This document shows positions 1 to 6,233 of a stretch of DNA of 8,364 bases, one piece after another (the stretch's first letter is position 1; each line of letters opens with the position of its first letter). The position numbers and the translations under genes were made by a program. A model generated the notes under the pieces. It made no database searches. It was not told the DNA's origin and was given only the letters and a program-made list of their open reading frames with translations. The stretch is from Treponema sp. (GTDB taxonomy: Bacteria; Spirochaetota; Spirochaetia; Treponematales; Breznakiellaceae): assembly GCA_031290325.1 (NCBI GenBank), contig JAITNU010000140.1, forward strand, positions 1-8,364, written 5' to 3'.

Positions 1-896
1 GGTACCCCATTTTCCGCACTTGCAGTGTGGGAAACCACATCACAGTGCAGCTCAATCTTGCCTGCAACCCGGGGCGCCAATTGCCGCATAAGGGCAAAGA
101 CAATAGCCCGGTCCACCAACAGGGTTTCCACTGCGTTACAGGCTCCGGGTTTCTGGAGTTTGGCGTTTTCGATAATATCCAGGGCGTTCTCCAGGTCCGC
201 GCTCTTTTCTACAAAGATGTGGCAGTTGCCCGCTCCGGTCTCAATGACCGGGACCCGTGCATGGTCTACCACCCGGCGGATGAGGTCCCGGCCCCCGCGG
301 GGGATCACCACGTCAATATACCCCCGGGCATTCAGGATTTCGTTCACCTCCTCCCGGCTGCCCGAATCCGCGAGGTGTACCGCGTCGGGAATGCCGCCAC
401 CCTGCTCCAACCCCTGCTTGATGGCCTTTACCAGGGCGCGGTTCGATTCCAGGGCTGCTGAGGATCCCCTGAGCAGGATGGCGCAGCCTGCTTTGTAGGC
501 CAGGCTGAAGGCATCCACGGTAACGTTGGGACGGGATTCGTAGATGATGGCCGCCACCCCCAGGGGCACCGTAACCTGTTCGACAAAGAGGCCATTGGGC
601 AGGGTCCACCCTGCTTTCACCCTGCCGATAGGGTCTTCCTGACGGATCACCGTGGCAAGTCCCCTCAGGATGCCGTCGATCCGCTGTTCATCCAGGAACA
701 GCCGGTCAACGAAGGCTTCTTTCATTCCCTCAGAGCGGGCAACATCCGCTTCATTGGCCGTGAGTATGGCGCCCCGGGCGGCGTCAATGGCGGTCATCAC
801 CGCTTCCAGGGCCTTGTCTTTCTTTTGCTGGTGTTCCCGGGCTAATTGAGCCTGGGCCTTCTTGAGAGAACCGAAAACTGGTTCAAGAGAATTCAT
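1..896 (-). CDS. proA: Gamma-glutamyl phosphate reductase (glutamate-5-semialdehyde dehydrogenase), 3' end cut by the window
   Basis: Catalyses NADPH-dependent reduction of gamma-glutamyl phosphate to glutamate-5-semialdehyde, the second step of proline synthesis in the cytosol. I translated the open frame from the ATG at 896 to the left edge: 298 codons without a stop, against about 415-420 for the family, so roughly the last 120 residues are missing. Diagnostic motifs are PLGVAAIIYESRPNVTVDA (residues 111-129), the glycine-rich VIPRGG (197-202), VIETGAGNCHIFVE (217-230) and KPGACNAVETLLV (249-261), whose Cys253 aligns with the catalytic cysteine of the aldehyde dehydrogenase-like fold. The start is fixed by a perfect AGGAGG five bases upstream. 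The ATG lies inside the last codons of the upstream membrane-protein gene (14-bp overlap), so the two are probably co-transcribed and translationally coupled. proB is not adjacent on the visible side. Identification is firm. Confidence -1.
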   Translation of the reverse strand, partial: MNSLEPVFGSLKKAQAQLAREHQQKKDKALEAVMTAIDAARGAILTANEADVARSEGMKEAFVDRLFLDEQRIDGILRGLATVIRQEDPIGRVKAGWTLPNGLFVEQVTVPLGVAAIIYESRPNVTVDAFSLAYKAGCAILLRGSSAALESNRALVKAIKQGLEQGGGIPDAVHLADSGSREEVNEILNARGYIDVVIPRGGRDLIRRVVDHARVPVIETGAGNCHIFVEKSADLENALDIIENAKLQKPGACNAVETLLVDRAIVFALMRQLAPRVAGKIELHCDVVSHTASAENGV

Positions 897-1482
897 GCGT
901 GCCTCCTGGCGTACACCGGTTTTTCCTCTTGGCCCGTATAAAGCCTTGGATGACAACGATCAAGGAGATTGCCTGCTGGACAACCAAAACCGGTTTATCT
1001 TGAATATACATCAAAATGCCCATACTGATAAGCATACCGGCGAATAAAAGCCAGCCAAGGGGATTTTTCTTGGCCAGTAAATAGCTGCCCAATAGAAACC
1101 CCAGGGTAACGCCCATCTCCAAGACTTGAGAAAACGCGGTAATGCCCCCAAAATAGTACATGCTGTAGGCAATACCCAGGGCAATCATCAGGTACGTCAG
1201 GGCTTTAACGCCCCAATCAAGGTAACGGGGTACCTGCTCAAGGCGTTTCCAGGCCACGACCAAACCGAGGAGCAGCGCCGGTGCGCCTCCGGCCTCAATC
1301 GCAGCGGCGATCCAGTTCTGTTTGCCCCCTAAGAGTATAACCCAGGGGGGTAAACCCAATAAATATGCGGTCCAGCCGATGAGACGCCATTTCCGGTCGT
1401 CCTGTACCCCCTCGGCGTGGGCAAGCAAAATCTTAGCCAGGAGATACGCGGCGCCTCCCCACACTTGCAGAAAAATGTCCAT
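883..1482 (-). CDS. Multi-pass inner-membrane protein, weakly PnuC-like, unknown function
   Basis: A 199-residue, very hydrophobic protein with about seven predicted helices near residues 4-23, 33-51, 57-78, 90-111, 115-136, 141-160 and 164-183, and a basic cytoplasmic-type tail (RAKRKNR, 183-189). I do not recognise the family with certainty. The stretch SYLLAKKNPLGWLLF (133-147), followed by two helices and a terminal Gly, recalls the helix-loop pattern of PnuC-type vitamin or nucleoside transporters, but the diagnostic Trp-rich motifs of PnuC are not clear, so this is only a hint. The ATG at 1482 has no Shine-Dalgarno upstream; the next ATG in frame is near residue 99, so this start is the only reasonable ATG. 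The gene overlaps proA by 14 bp, which implies co-expression rather than a shared function. It is divergent from the deacetylase lipoprotein gene. Confidence -1.
   Translation of the reverse strand: MDIFLQVWGGAAYLLAKILLAHAEGVQDDRKWRLIGWTAYLLGLPPWVILLGGKQNWIAAAIEAGGAPALLLGLVVAWKRLEQVPRYLDWGVKALTYLMIALGIAYSMYYFGGITAFSQVLEMGVTLGFLLGSYLLAKKNPLGWLLFAGMLISMGILMYIQDKPVLVVQQAISLIVVIQGFIRAKRKNRCTPGGTHEFS
902..907 (-). promoter_or_regulatory. Ribosome binding site of proA
   Basis: AGGAGG on the minus strand, with a 5-base spacer to the proA ATG at 896. It lies inside the final codons of the overlapping upstream gene (the Pro-Gly-Gly near its C-terminus), so proA initiation occurs on mRNA still being translated from the upstream frame. 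Confidence -1.
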
Positions 1483-1502
1483 TGGTTTTTACTATAACAT
1501 AT
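1483..1502. promoter_or_regulatory. Putative bidirectional start region with a shared -10-like TATA core
   Basis: Only 20 bp separate the divergent ATGs at 1482 (minus) and 1503 (plus). The AT-rich stretch contains TATAAC on the plus strand (1493-1498) and TATAGT on the minus strand (1491-1496), sharing one TATA core. An alternative plus-strand -10 is TACTAT (1490-1495), with a poor TTGCAG (1465-1470) 19 bases upstream. I see no good -35 on either strand and no Shine-Dalgarno for either gene. If these hexamers work, both RNAs would start at or within a few bases of the start codon. This is inferred from spacing only. Confidence -1.
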
Positions 1503-2549
1503 ATGAAAAATAGATCGTATGTACTGGGTCTCGCCCTCATCTGTTCTGCGGCGCTGGCGTCCTGCGCCGGAAACCGGCCTGTGCTCAGAGCCGAACCGGT
1601 TCCCCAAGGCCCGCCTGATACAGGGGCCGTTGGAGGTGCTCCTGAACGCCCTGAATCTGTCGAGGCCATACAAGCGGTCATTCAACGGGTCAAACAAAAT
1701 TCCCCGGAAATTAAGAAATACTTTCTCCTGGATGAGGATTCCAACATCATCGTTAAGGCGGACCTGACCGAGGGCGAAGACGAGTTTGAGGTGGTGTATG
1801 ATTTGAAAAATGCCCGGTCCCGTTCCGGGGTAAAGGTGGAGGTGGACTTTGCGGTGGCGAACAAAAGGACCGCGGATATAAAAGAAGCTAGTCTCCAATG
1901 GAGTATGGAGGAGGATGCCGCAGGGCTGCTCCTGGGGTTTGATGACCATTATCAAGCGGCCTGGGAGCGTCATTTTGAGGTATTTGCAAAATACGGGGCA
2001 AAGGTTACCTTTTTTGTGCAGGGGGAGCTGGATGCTTTCTGCGCGGCAGCCCTGGCACAAGGTCATGATGTGGGGTATCATTCCCTCCACCACCTGAACC
2101 TGACCAAGGTTTCACGGGAGGTGTTTTTCGAGGAGACCCTTGCCGCGGTAGATGGATTCCGGCAGCAGGGTATCCCCTTGTGTGCCTTTGCCTATCCCTA
2201 TGGCCTTTGGGAGCCGTGGATGGAGGAGGAACTGGCAAAGGCCTTCAAAATCCGGCGGGGGTACGGCGTTACCTTCCGGGTATACGATGGAGCGGCAATT
2301 CGCAAAGGGTACATTTCCTCAAAGGCCATTGACAATCTCCTGTACAAGCAGGAAGAGGACTTTGAGGCGATTATTACGATTATGTTCAGGACCATCAAGT
2401 TTATCGGCGGGGAAAGCATCCTCCCCCTGACGACCCATGACATTTCCGATACTGCCGATTGGGGCATCATGCCCCACCGGCTGGAATATGTGCTGCAAAC
2501 CGCCAGGGATTTAAAGCTGCGCTTTTACCGTTACGGAGACTTTTTTTAA
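1503..2549 (+). CDS. Lipoprotein with NodB-type polysaccharide deacetylase (CE4) domain
   Basis: A 348-residue exported enzyme likely to remove N-acetyl groups from a cell-envelope polysaccharide or peptidoglycan. Residues 1-20 form a lipoprotein signal (MKNRS basic start, hydrophobic core, LASC lipobox, lipidated Cys21). Residues 22-55 are a Pro/Gly-rich linker, and 56-135 a charged domain I do not recognise. The CE4 domain spans about 138-345 with its motifs: GFDDH (145-149; D147 general base, D148 metal ligand), HSLHH (193-197; metal-binding His193 and His197), AYPYG (230-234), and LTTHD (309-313; His312, the likely catalytic-acid position). All key residues are present, so it is probably active. 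The domain is compact, and motif 1 reads GFDDH rather than the common TFDDG. I chose ATG 1503 over the in-frame TTG at 1482 because it gives a proper signal peptide. There is no Shine-Dalgarno. Its stop is one base from that of the convergent acetyltransferase gene. Substrate unknown. Confidence -1.
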   Translation: MKNRSYVLGLALICSAALASCAGNRPVLRAEPVPQGPPDTGAVGGAPERPESVEAIQAVIQRVKQNSPEIKKYFLLDEDSNIIVKADLTEGEDEFEVVYDLKNARSRSGVKVEVDFAVANKRTADIKEASLQWSMEEDAAGLLLGFDDHYQAAWERHFEVFAKYGAKVTFFVQGELDAFCAAALAQGHDVGYHSLHHLNLTKVSREVFFEETLAAVDGFRQQGIPLCAFAYPYGLWEPWMEEELAKAFKIRRGYGVTFRVYDGAAIRKGYISSKAIDNLLYKQEEDFEAIITIMFRTIKFIGGESILPLTTHDISDTADWGIMPHRLEYVLQTARDLKLRFYRYGDFF

Positions 2550-2550
2550 C

Positions 2551-3051
2551 TCACCAGCCTTGGGCCAGGGTCTTCAGCCCTTTCCCTTCAACCCGGTAGC
2601 TGGTCCATTCCGAGAGGGGCTGTGCCCCTTGGTTCTTATAAAACGCGATAGACGGCTCGTTCCAGTCAAGGCAGGCTAATTCCAGGCGTCCGTAGTTCCG
2701 TTCCACTGCCAATTCCGCGATAAAGGCCAGTATGATCTTGCCCAGTCCCTTTCCCCGGAGTTCGGGTAATACAAATAAGTCTTCGATATAGATACCCGAC
2801 TTACCCAGGAAGGTTGAAAAATTCGTGAAAAAAAGGGCAAATCCCGCAGGTTTTCCACCATATTCGCAGAAGATCACTTCAACGCTCTTATCCTCTAACA
2901 CCGCCTGGCGCAATCCCGCTTCGGTAGCTTCAACTTTGTCCAAAAGATGTTCATATTCTGCCAATTTTCTGATAAACTCCAACAATAAACCGATATCTTT
3001 TTTTTCGGCAAAGCGCAAGCGGATATGCTCAGTAATTTGGAAATGGTGCAT
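2551..3051 (-). CDS. GNAT N-acetyltransferase, diamine/spermidine acetyltransferase (SSAT)-like
   Basis: A 166-residue cytosolic enzyme, about the length of the SSAT family (near 170), transferring acetyl from acetyl-CoA to a primary amine. The acetyl-CoA site is clear: IYIEDLFVLPELRGKGLGK (87-105) with the R/GxGxG pyrophosphate loop at 99-104. LDWNEPSIAFYKNQGA (128-143) closely matches the LDWN.PSI.FY...GA block typical of spermidine/spermine and thialysine acetyltransferases; Tyr138 is at the position of the family's general acid. The N-terminus (LRFAEKKDIGLLLEFIRKLAEYE region) and the C-terminal EWTSYRV (148-154) also follow the family. Exact substrate (polyamine, thialysine, other amine) cannot be read from sequence. 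TGAGGAG five bases before the ATG supports the start. It is transcribed alone, divergent from the TPR lipoprotein gene and convergent with the deacetylase gene. Confidence -1.
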   Translation of the reverse strand: MHHFQITEHIRLRFAEKKDIGLLLEFIRKLAEYEHLLDKVEATEAGLRQAVLEDKSVEVIFCEYGGKPAGFALFFTNFSTFLGKSGIYIEDLFVLPELRGKGLGKIILAFIAELAVERNYGRLELACLDWNEPSIAFYKNQGAQPLSEWTSYRVEGKGLKTLAQGW

Positions 3052-3065
3052 GGTTACTCCTCATA

Positions 3066-3095
3066 TTGATACTCTTTATCATTATCCTCTATTCT
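3066..3095 (+). promoter_or_regulatory. Weak putative promoter of the TPR lipoprotein gene
   Basis: TTGATA (3066-3071), an 18-base spacer and TATTCT (3090-3095) precede the ATG at 3102 by 6 bases, so RNA would begin at about the A of the start codon. The -10 matches only four of six consensus positions. Offered because no Shine-Dalgarno exists and an in-frame TGA at 3096-3098 rules out a start further upstream. Confidence -1.
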
Positions 3096-3110
3096 TGACC
3101 TATGGATCAA
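3081..3110 (-). promoter_or_regulatory. Putative sigma-70-type promoter of the GNAT gene
   Basis: On the minus strand, TTGATC (3105-3110), an 18-base spacer and GATAAT (3081-3086), followed by a short leader with the TGAGGAG ribosome site (3057-3063) and the ATG at 3051. The -35 element falls inside the first codons of the divergent TPR lipoprotein gene, so the two 5' ends overlap. Predicted by eye only. Confidence -1.
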
Positions 3111-3962
3111 TATAAGGGACCGTACATCCTGATGCTCATCGTGTTCGGGCTTGGAGCCTGTTCTTCTGCCCCGAAACGTCCCGCAGCGGTCTTCACCCAG
3201 CGGAATATGGTGGAAAGCCAGTTGGAGCTGGTTAACCATGCAGCGGATCAGGGGAATTATGAGGAGGCCCTCAGCCTGTTGGAAATGGCCCGCCGGCTTG
3301 CCCTGAGTACCGACAACCCGAACCTGCTCATCAGAACAGGACTTGCCCAGGGGAATGTGCTGTTCTCCCTGGGCAGGCAGGAGGAGGCCGCTGCCGCATG
3401 GAACTATGCCTTAGCCGAGGCGGAACAGGCAGGGGAACGGGAACTGGCTGCGGTAACCCGGATATACATGGCCCGGAGCAGGCTCATTACCACAGGGTCA
3501 ATAGCCGCTGAAGCGGTGAGAACCCTGGTACAGGGTGAAATGGCGGCCCTCAAAACGGATCCCCTCAATAGCGCCCTGGGCTGGACCGTCATTGGGCTTG
3601 CAGAAAAGGAACTCCGCCGCTGGACTGAAGCGGAACAGGCCCTGAAACAGGCCCTGAACATCCATGAGAAGGGTAATTACCTGGAACAGGCCGCCTACGA
3701 CTGGTACCTTATCGCTTCAGTCCGTTCCGTGGCAAAGGACTATGACGCCGCCCTGGAAGCCCTGGAACAGGCCCTGGGCTTTGATCGCCGGGGAGAAAAC
3801 AGCTATAGCCTGGGCATGGATTGGCGGGCCAAGGGGGATGTGTATAAAAAGATGGGGCAAGAGGCTGACGCAAAGGCCGCTTACCACCGGGCTGCGGATA
3901 TTTTCCGGTCCATTGATCTTGAAAAAGACGCGGTGGAAACAGCAGCCCGGGCACAGGATTAA
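3102..3962 (+). CDS. TPR-repeat lipoprotein
   Basis: A 286-residue predicted lipoprotein, probably a periplasmic scaffold for protein-protein contacts; no enzymatic motif is visible. The signal peptide ends in the lipobox LGAC with lipidated Cys20, followed by SSAPKRP. The rest is alpha-helical and Ala/Glu-rich with several tetratricopeptide motifs: about 43-66 (ADQGNYEEALSLLEMARRL), 77-110 (GNVLFSLGRQEEAAAAW), 160-190 (GLAEKELRRWTEAEQALKQA), 200-228 (AKDYDAALEALEQAL) and 240-271 (GDVYKKMGQEADAKAAYHRA), with the usual Gly/Ala and Tyr/Ala positions. The central part (115-155) is more divergent. The start is fixed by an in-frame TGA at 3096-3098 directly upstream; the next Met (residue 11) would leave too short a signal peptide. 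There is no Shine-Dalgarno. The TAA stop overlaps the stop of the convergent thioesterase gene. The N-region has Asp2 and only one Lys, weak but tolerable for a lipoprotein signal. Confidence -1.
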   Translation: MDQYKGPYILMLIVFGLGACSSAPKRPAAVFTQRNMVESQLELVNHAADQGNYEEALSLLEMARRLALSTDNPNLLIRTGLAQGNVLFSLGRQEEAAAAWNYALAEAEQAGERELAAVTRIYMARSRLITTGSIAAEAVRTLVQGEMAALKTDPLNSALGWTVIGLAEKELRRWTEAEQALKQALNIHEKGNYLEQAAYDWYLIASVRSVAKDYDAALEALEQALGFDRRGENSYSLGMDWRAKGDVYKKMGQEADAKAAYHRAADIFRSIDLEKDAVETAARAQD

Positions 3963-4357
3963 GAGTCCACCTGTAAATGGGCTTCCAGGAGCTTTCGCTT
4001 ATCCTCCGGGATAGGGGTACTCTGTTTTACCTGAAAATCGTAGTGAACTATCACGGTACTTCCGGTCACGCAGAGGCGCCCCTGCTGCCGGGCCTCATGG
4101 TAAATCGTAAAGGACTTGGTTCCAATACGGCTGATGAAGGTACGGATCTCCACATCGTACTGCAAAAAGAGTTCCCCCAGAAAATCATAATCCGAGTGGG
4201 CCATGATGAGGGGCCAGTCCTGATATGAAAGGTCAGGGGCAAAGATTCTGAATACCGGGTTCCGGGCCAACTCAAACCAGACCGCTAAAACCGTGTTGTT
4301 GATATGCCCCAGCCCGTCTGCGTCTCCAAACCGGGGCGTTACCGTGATGGTAAACAT
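3959..4357 (-). CDS. Hotdog-fold acyl-CoA thioesterase (4HBT/YbgC-like)
   Basis: A 132-residue single-domain protein of the 4-hydroxybenzoyl-CoA thioesterase superfamily, likely hydrolysing a cytosolic acyl-CoA or acyl-ACP thioester. The N-terminal signature RFGDADGLGHINN (9-21) contains the catalytic Asp14 in the DxDxxGHxNN form, then the long hotdog helix (TVLAVWFELARNPVF, 22-36) and beta strands with FLGELFLQYDVEIRT (59-73) and KSFTIYHEAR (81-90). Length is normal. It is the last gene of the leuC-leuD operon: its ATG is 15 bp after the leuD stop, and an AGAGGGGGG purine run (4365-4373), which touches the last base of that stop codon, serves as ribosome site. A link to isopropylmalate metabolism is suggested by position only. 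Its stop codon overlaps that of the convergent TPR gene within the palindrome TTAA (3959-3962). Confidence -1.
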   Translation of the reverse strand: MFTITVTPRFGDADGLGHINNTVLAVWFELARNPVFRIFAPDLSYQDWPLIMAHSDYDFLGELFLQYDVEIRTFISRIGTKSFTIYHEARQQGRLCVTGSTVIVHYDFQVKQSTPIPEDKRKLLEAHLQVDS

Positions 4358-4372
4358 GATGTTTCCCCCCTC

Positions 4373-4897
4373 TTAATAATGTTGGGCCGCATACTCCACC
4401 CAGCCTCCGACTTCCACCAGGGCCTTTTCAAAATCTTTAAGCCCAAAGGGAACGGTCTTTTCCTGGATTCCGGCCTTGAAGGTGAGGGTCCCCTGGGTCG
4501 TATCGACCGACAGGGTCGTGGTGGTTCCCGCGAATTCCCGAAATAAGGCTTCCAGGGTCTCGGCAGGGAGTTCTGCGGCGATCATCCCGCAGTTGTACAT
4601 ATTCTGCCGGAAAATCCGGGCAAAACTTTCGGCAATGACGATGTTGATGCCGTTCACCTCGAACACCCAGGGGGCATGTTCCCGGGAACTGCCGCAGCCG
4701 AAGTTTGACCGGGAGACCACGGCCCCAATCCCGGCAGTATGCTGCTTGGGATCAAAGCCCGGGAGTTTTAAATCTTCCAGCAGGTAGGGCTTGAGAGCCT
4801 CCTTGGAATTCTCGGTTAAGTATTTCGCCGGAATGATCTCATCGGTGTTGATATCACGCCGATCCAGAAATAGTACGGTTCCGCCAAATAACTTCAT
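4373..4897 (-). CDS. leuD: 3-isopropylmalate dehydratase small subunit (short type)
   Basis: The swivelling domain of a two-subunit aconitase-family isomerase; with LeuC it would convert 2-isopropylmalate to 3-isopropylmalate in leucine synthesis. It has 174 residues, like the short archaeal/clostridial type rather than the about 200-residue enterobacterial LeuD. Hallmarks: DINTDEIIPAKYL (15-27), the active-site loop NFGCGSSREHAPW (65-77) with the SSREH substrate-binding residues, and ESFARIFRQNMYNCGM (90-105). I start it at 4897, giving MKLFGG, because this forms an ATGA overlap with the leuC stop and has AAGGA nine bases upstream; the in-frame ATG at 4918 would add seven residues with no family support. 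The loop after the conserved YL, which governs substrate choice in the related homoaconitase/isopropylmalate isomerases, reads TE here, so homoaconitate, citramalate or dimethylmalate-type substrates are not excluded. Confidence -1.
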   Translation of the reverse strand: MKLFGGTVLFLDRRDINTDEIIPAKYLTENSKEALKPYLLEDLKLPGFDPKQHTAGIGAVVSRSNFGCGSSREHAPWVFEVNGINIVIAESFARIFRQNMYNCGMIAAELPAETLEALFREFAGTTTTLSVDTTQGTLTFKAGIQEKTVPFGLKDFEKALVEVGGWVEYAAQHY

Positions 4898-6204
4898 CTT
4901 ATTGCATCCTTGATACATACTTCACTACTGGTGATAACCCCTGCGACCGCAGTTGCCGCGGCAGAGACGGGACTCATAAGGTGAACCATACCGCCTTTGC
5001 CCATGCGACCGTAGAAGTTACGGTTCGTGGTGGAGGCGCAGACCTCCCCCTCGGCAAGGACCCCGTTGGACATACCGAGACAGGCCCCACAGGTGGGGTT
5101 CGTAACGCAGAAACCCGCGTCCAGGAACACCTGGAGTATCCCCTCCCGGAGGGCCTGGGCATACACCGCCGTGGTTGCCGGAGAGACTACCGCCCGGACT
5201 GTGGGGGCAATCCGCCGGCCCTTGAGCACCGCAGCAGCGGCCCGGAGGTCCTCGATACGGCCGTTGGTGCAGGAACCGATGTAGACCTGGTCCACCGGGG
5301 CGCCCTGTAGTTCCCGAATAGGCTTCACCTGGTCTGGTTTGTAGCCCACCGTGGTGGAAGGCTCCAGCGTAGAACAATCCAGGTCCACTACCCCGGCATA
5401 GACCGCATCAGCATCGCTTTGCCATTGCCCGTAATCCTTGAGGGCCGCCGCTTTGGTCGGATACAGCCCTTCCCCCTGAGGACCAATGAAGGGCCAGAGG
5501 TAATCCACAGTGATCTTGTCAGGCATACAGAGTCCACAGGTGGCCCCTGCCTCCACCGCCATATTGCAGATGGTCATGCGGCTTTCCATGCTCATAGCTT
5601 CGATCACCGGGCCTCGTAGTTCCATCACCTGGTCCGTGGCGCCTGAAACCCCGATCTTCCCGATGAGGGCGAGGATCACGTCTTTGGCGAAAACCCCGGG
5701 TTTGAGGGTACCCTTAAGGTTGATTCTGAGGGTTTCGGGCTTTTTGAAGGCCGCAACCCCCTTGAGCATACCCACTTCCAGGTCCGTGGTACCCACGCCT
5801 GCGGCAAAGGCTCCAAAGGCCCCGTGGGTGCAGGTGTGACTATCCCCCATGATGATAGTAAAGCCAGGCCGGACAAACCCCTTTTCGGGAAAAATGGCAT
5901 GACAGACCCCGTTCCGGCCTATATCAAAAAAGTCCGTGATATGGTGCCGCCGCGCCCAGTCCCGGAGTATCTTGCCCTGTTCCGCGGTCTTGGAATCCTT
6001 GGCAGGACTCACGTGGTCGATCACAACCTTGATTTTAGAGGGGTCGAATACCCGATCCATGCCCTTTGCCACGAGATCATTGATGGCGATAGGGGTGGTG
6101 ATTTCATGACAAAACACCCGGTCCAGTTTCAGCACCCAGGTTTCCCCAAAGGGCCGATCCGCCAGATGGGTATCAAAGATTTTTTCCGCTAAAGTTCTTC
6201 CCAC
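4894..6204 (-). CDS. leuC: 3-isopropylmalate dehydratase large subunit (short type)
   Basis: The catalytic [4Fe-4S] subunit partnering LeuD. At 436 residues it matches the short LeuC/HacA type (about 420) rather than the about 466-residue enterobacterial form. Cluster ligands are evident: Cys312 in YIGSCTNGR (308-316), and Cys372 and Cys375 in NPTCGACLG (369-377). Other aconitase-family blocks are DHVSPAKD (63-70), MGDSHTCTHGAFG (119-131) and TNRNFYGRMG (393-402), the latter carrying substrate-contacting Arg residues. The start is GTG at 6204, supported by AGAGGAG five bases upstream and by the MGRTLAEKIF N-terminus normal for the family; no in-frame ATG occurs before residue 49. An out-of-frame ATG overlaps the GTG. 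First gene of leuC-leuD-thioesterase, driven by the promoter at 6234-6263. The leader is only about 23 bases, with no room for an attenuator or T-box. Without leuA and leuB nearby, the precise substrate is inferred. Confidence -1.
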   Translation of the reverse strand: MGRTLAEKIFDTHLADRPFGETWVLKLDRVFCHEITTPIAINDLVAKGMDRVFDPSKIKVVIDHVSPAKDSKTAEQGKILRDWARRHHITDFFDIGRNGVCHAIFPEKGFVRPGFTIIMGDSHTCTHGAFGAFAAGVGTTDLEVGMLKGVAAFKKPETLRINLKGTLKPGVFAKDVILALIGKIGVSGATDQVMELRGPVIEAMSMESRMTICNMAVEAGATCGLCMPDKITVDYLWPFIGPQGEGLYPTKAAALKDYGQWQSDADAVYAGVVDLDCSTLEPSTTVGYKPDQVKPIRELQGAPVDQVYIGSCTNGRIEDLRAAAAVLKGRRIAPTVRAVVSPATTAVYAQALREGILQVFLDAGFCVTNPTCGACLGMSNGVLAEGEVCASTTNRNFYGRMGKGGMVHLMSPVSAAATAVAGVITSSEVCIKDAIR

Positions 6205-6209
6205 ATTAT

Positions 6210-6216
6210 CTCCTCT
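6210..6216 (-). promoter_or_regulatory. Ribosome binding site of leuC, supporting its GTG start
   Basis: AGAGGAG on the minus strand, five bases before GTG 6204 and three bases before an overlapping out-of-frame ATG at 6206. The longer spacing favours the GTG, but the two starts can compete. Confidence -1.
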
Positions 6217-6233
6217 TACGAGCTATTTCTGGT

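Noticed and set aside
1482..1502. Upstream TTG start for the deacetylase lipoprotein
   Set aside because: It would add seven residues before the MKNRS signal-peptide start, has no ribosome site, and would overlap the start codon of the divergent gene.
1329..2093. A 254-codon minus-strand frame opposite the deacetylase and into the membrane-protein gene
   Set aside because: It crosses two supported genes in another frame, and the deacetylase frame carries all CE4 motifs. No recognisable domain in the antisense product.
2528..2547. CCGTTACGG followed by a T run as a terminator of the deacetylase gene
   Set aside because: The stem is only three pairs with a three-base loop and lies inside coding sequence; too weak to call.
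4898..4918. ATG at 4918 as the leuD start
   Set aside because: The added MYQGCNK lies inside leuC. The ATG at 4897 gives the standard ATGA overlap, has AAGGA at suitable distance, and begins at the family-typical MKLFGG.
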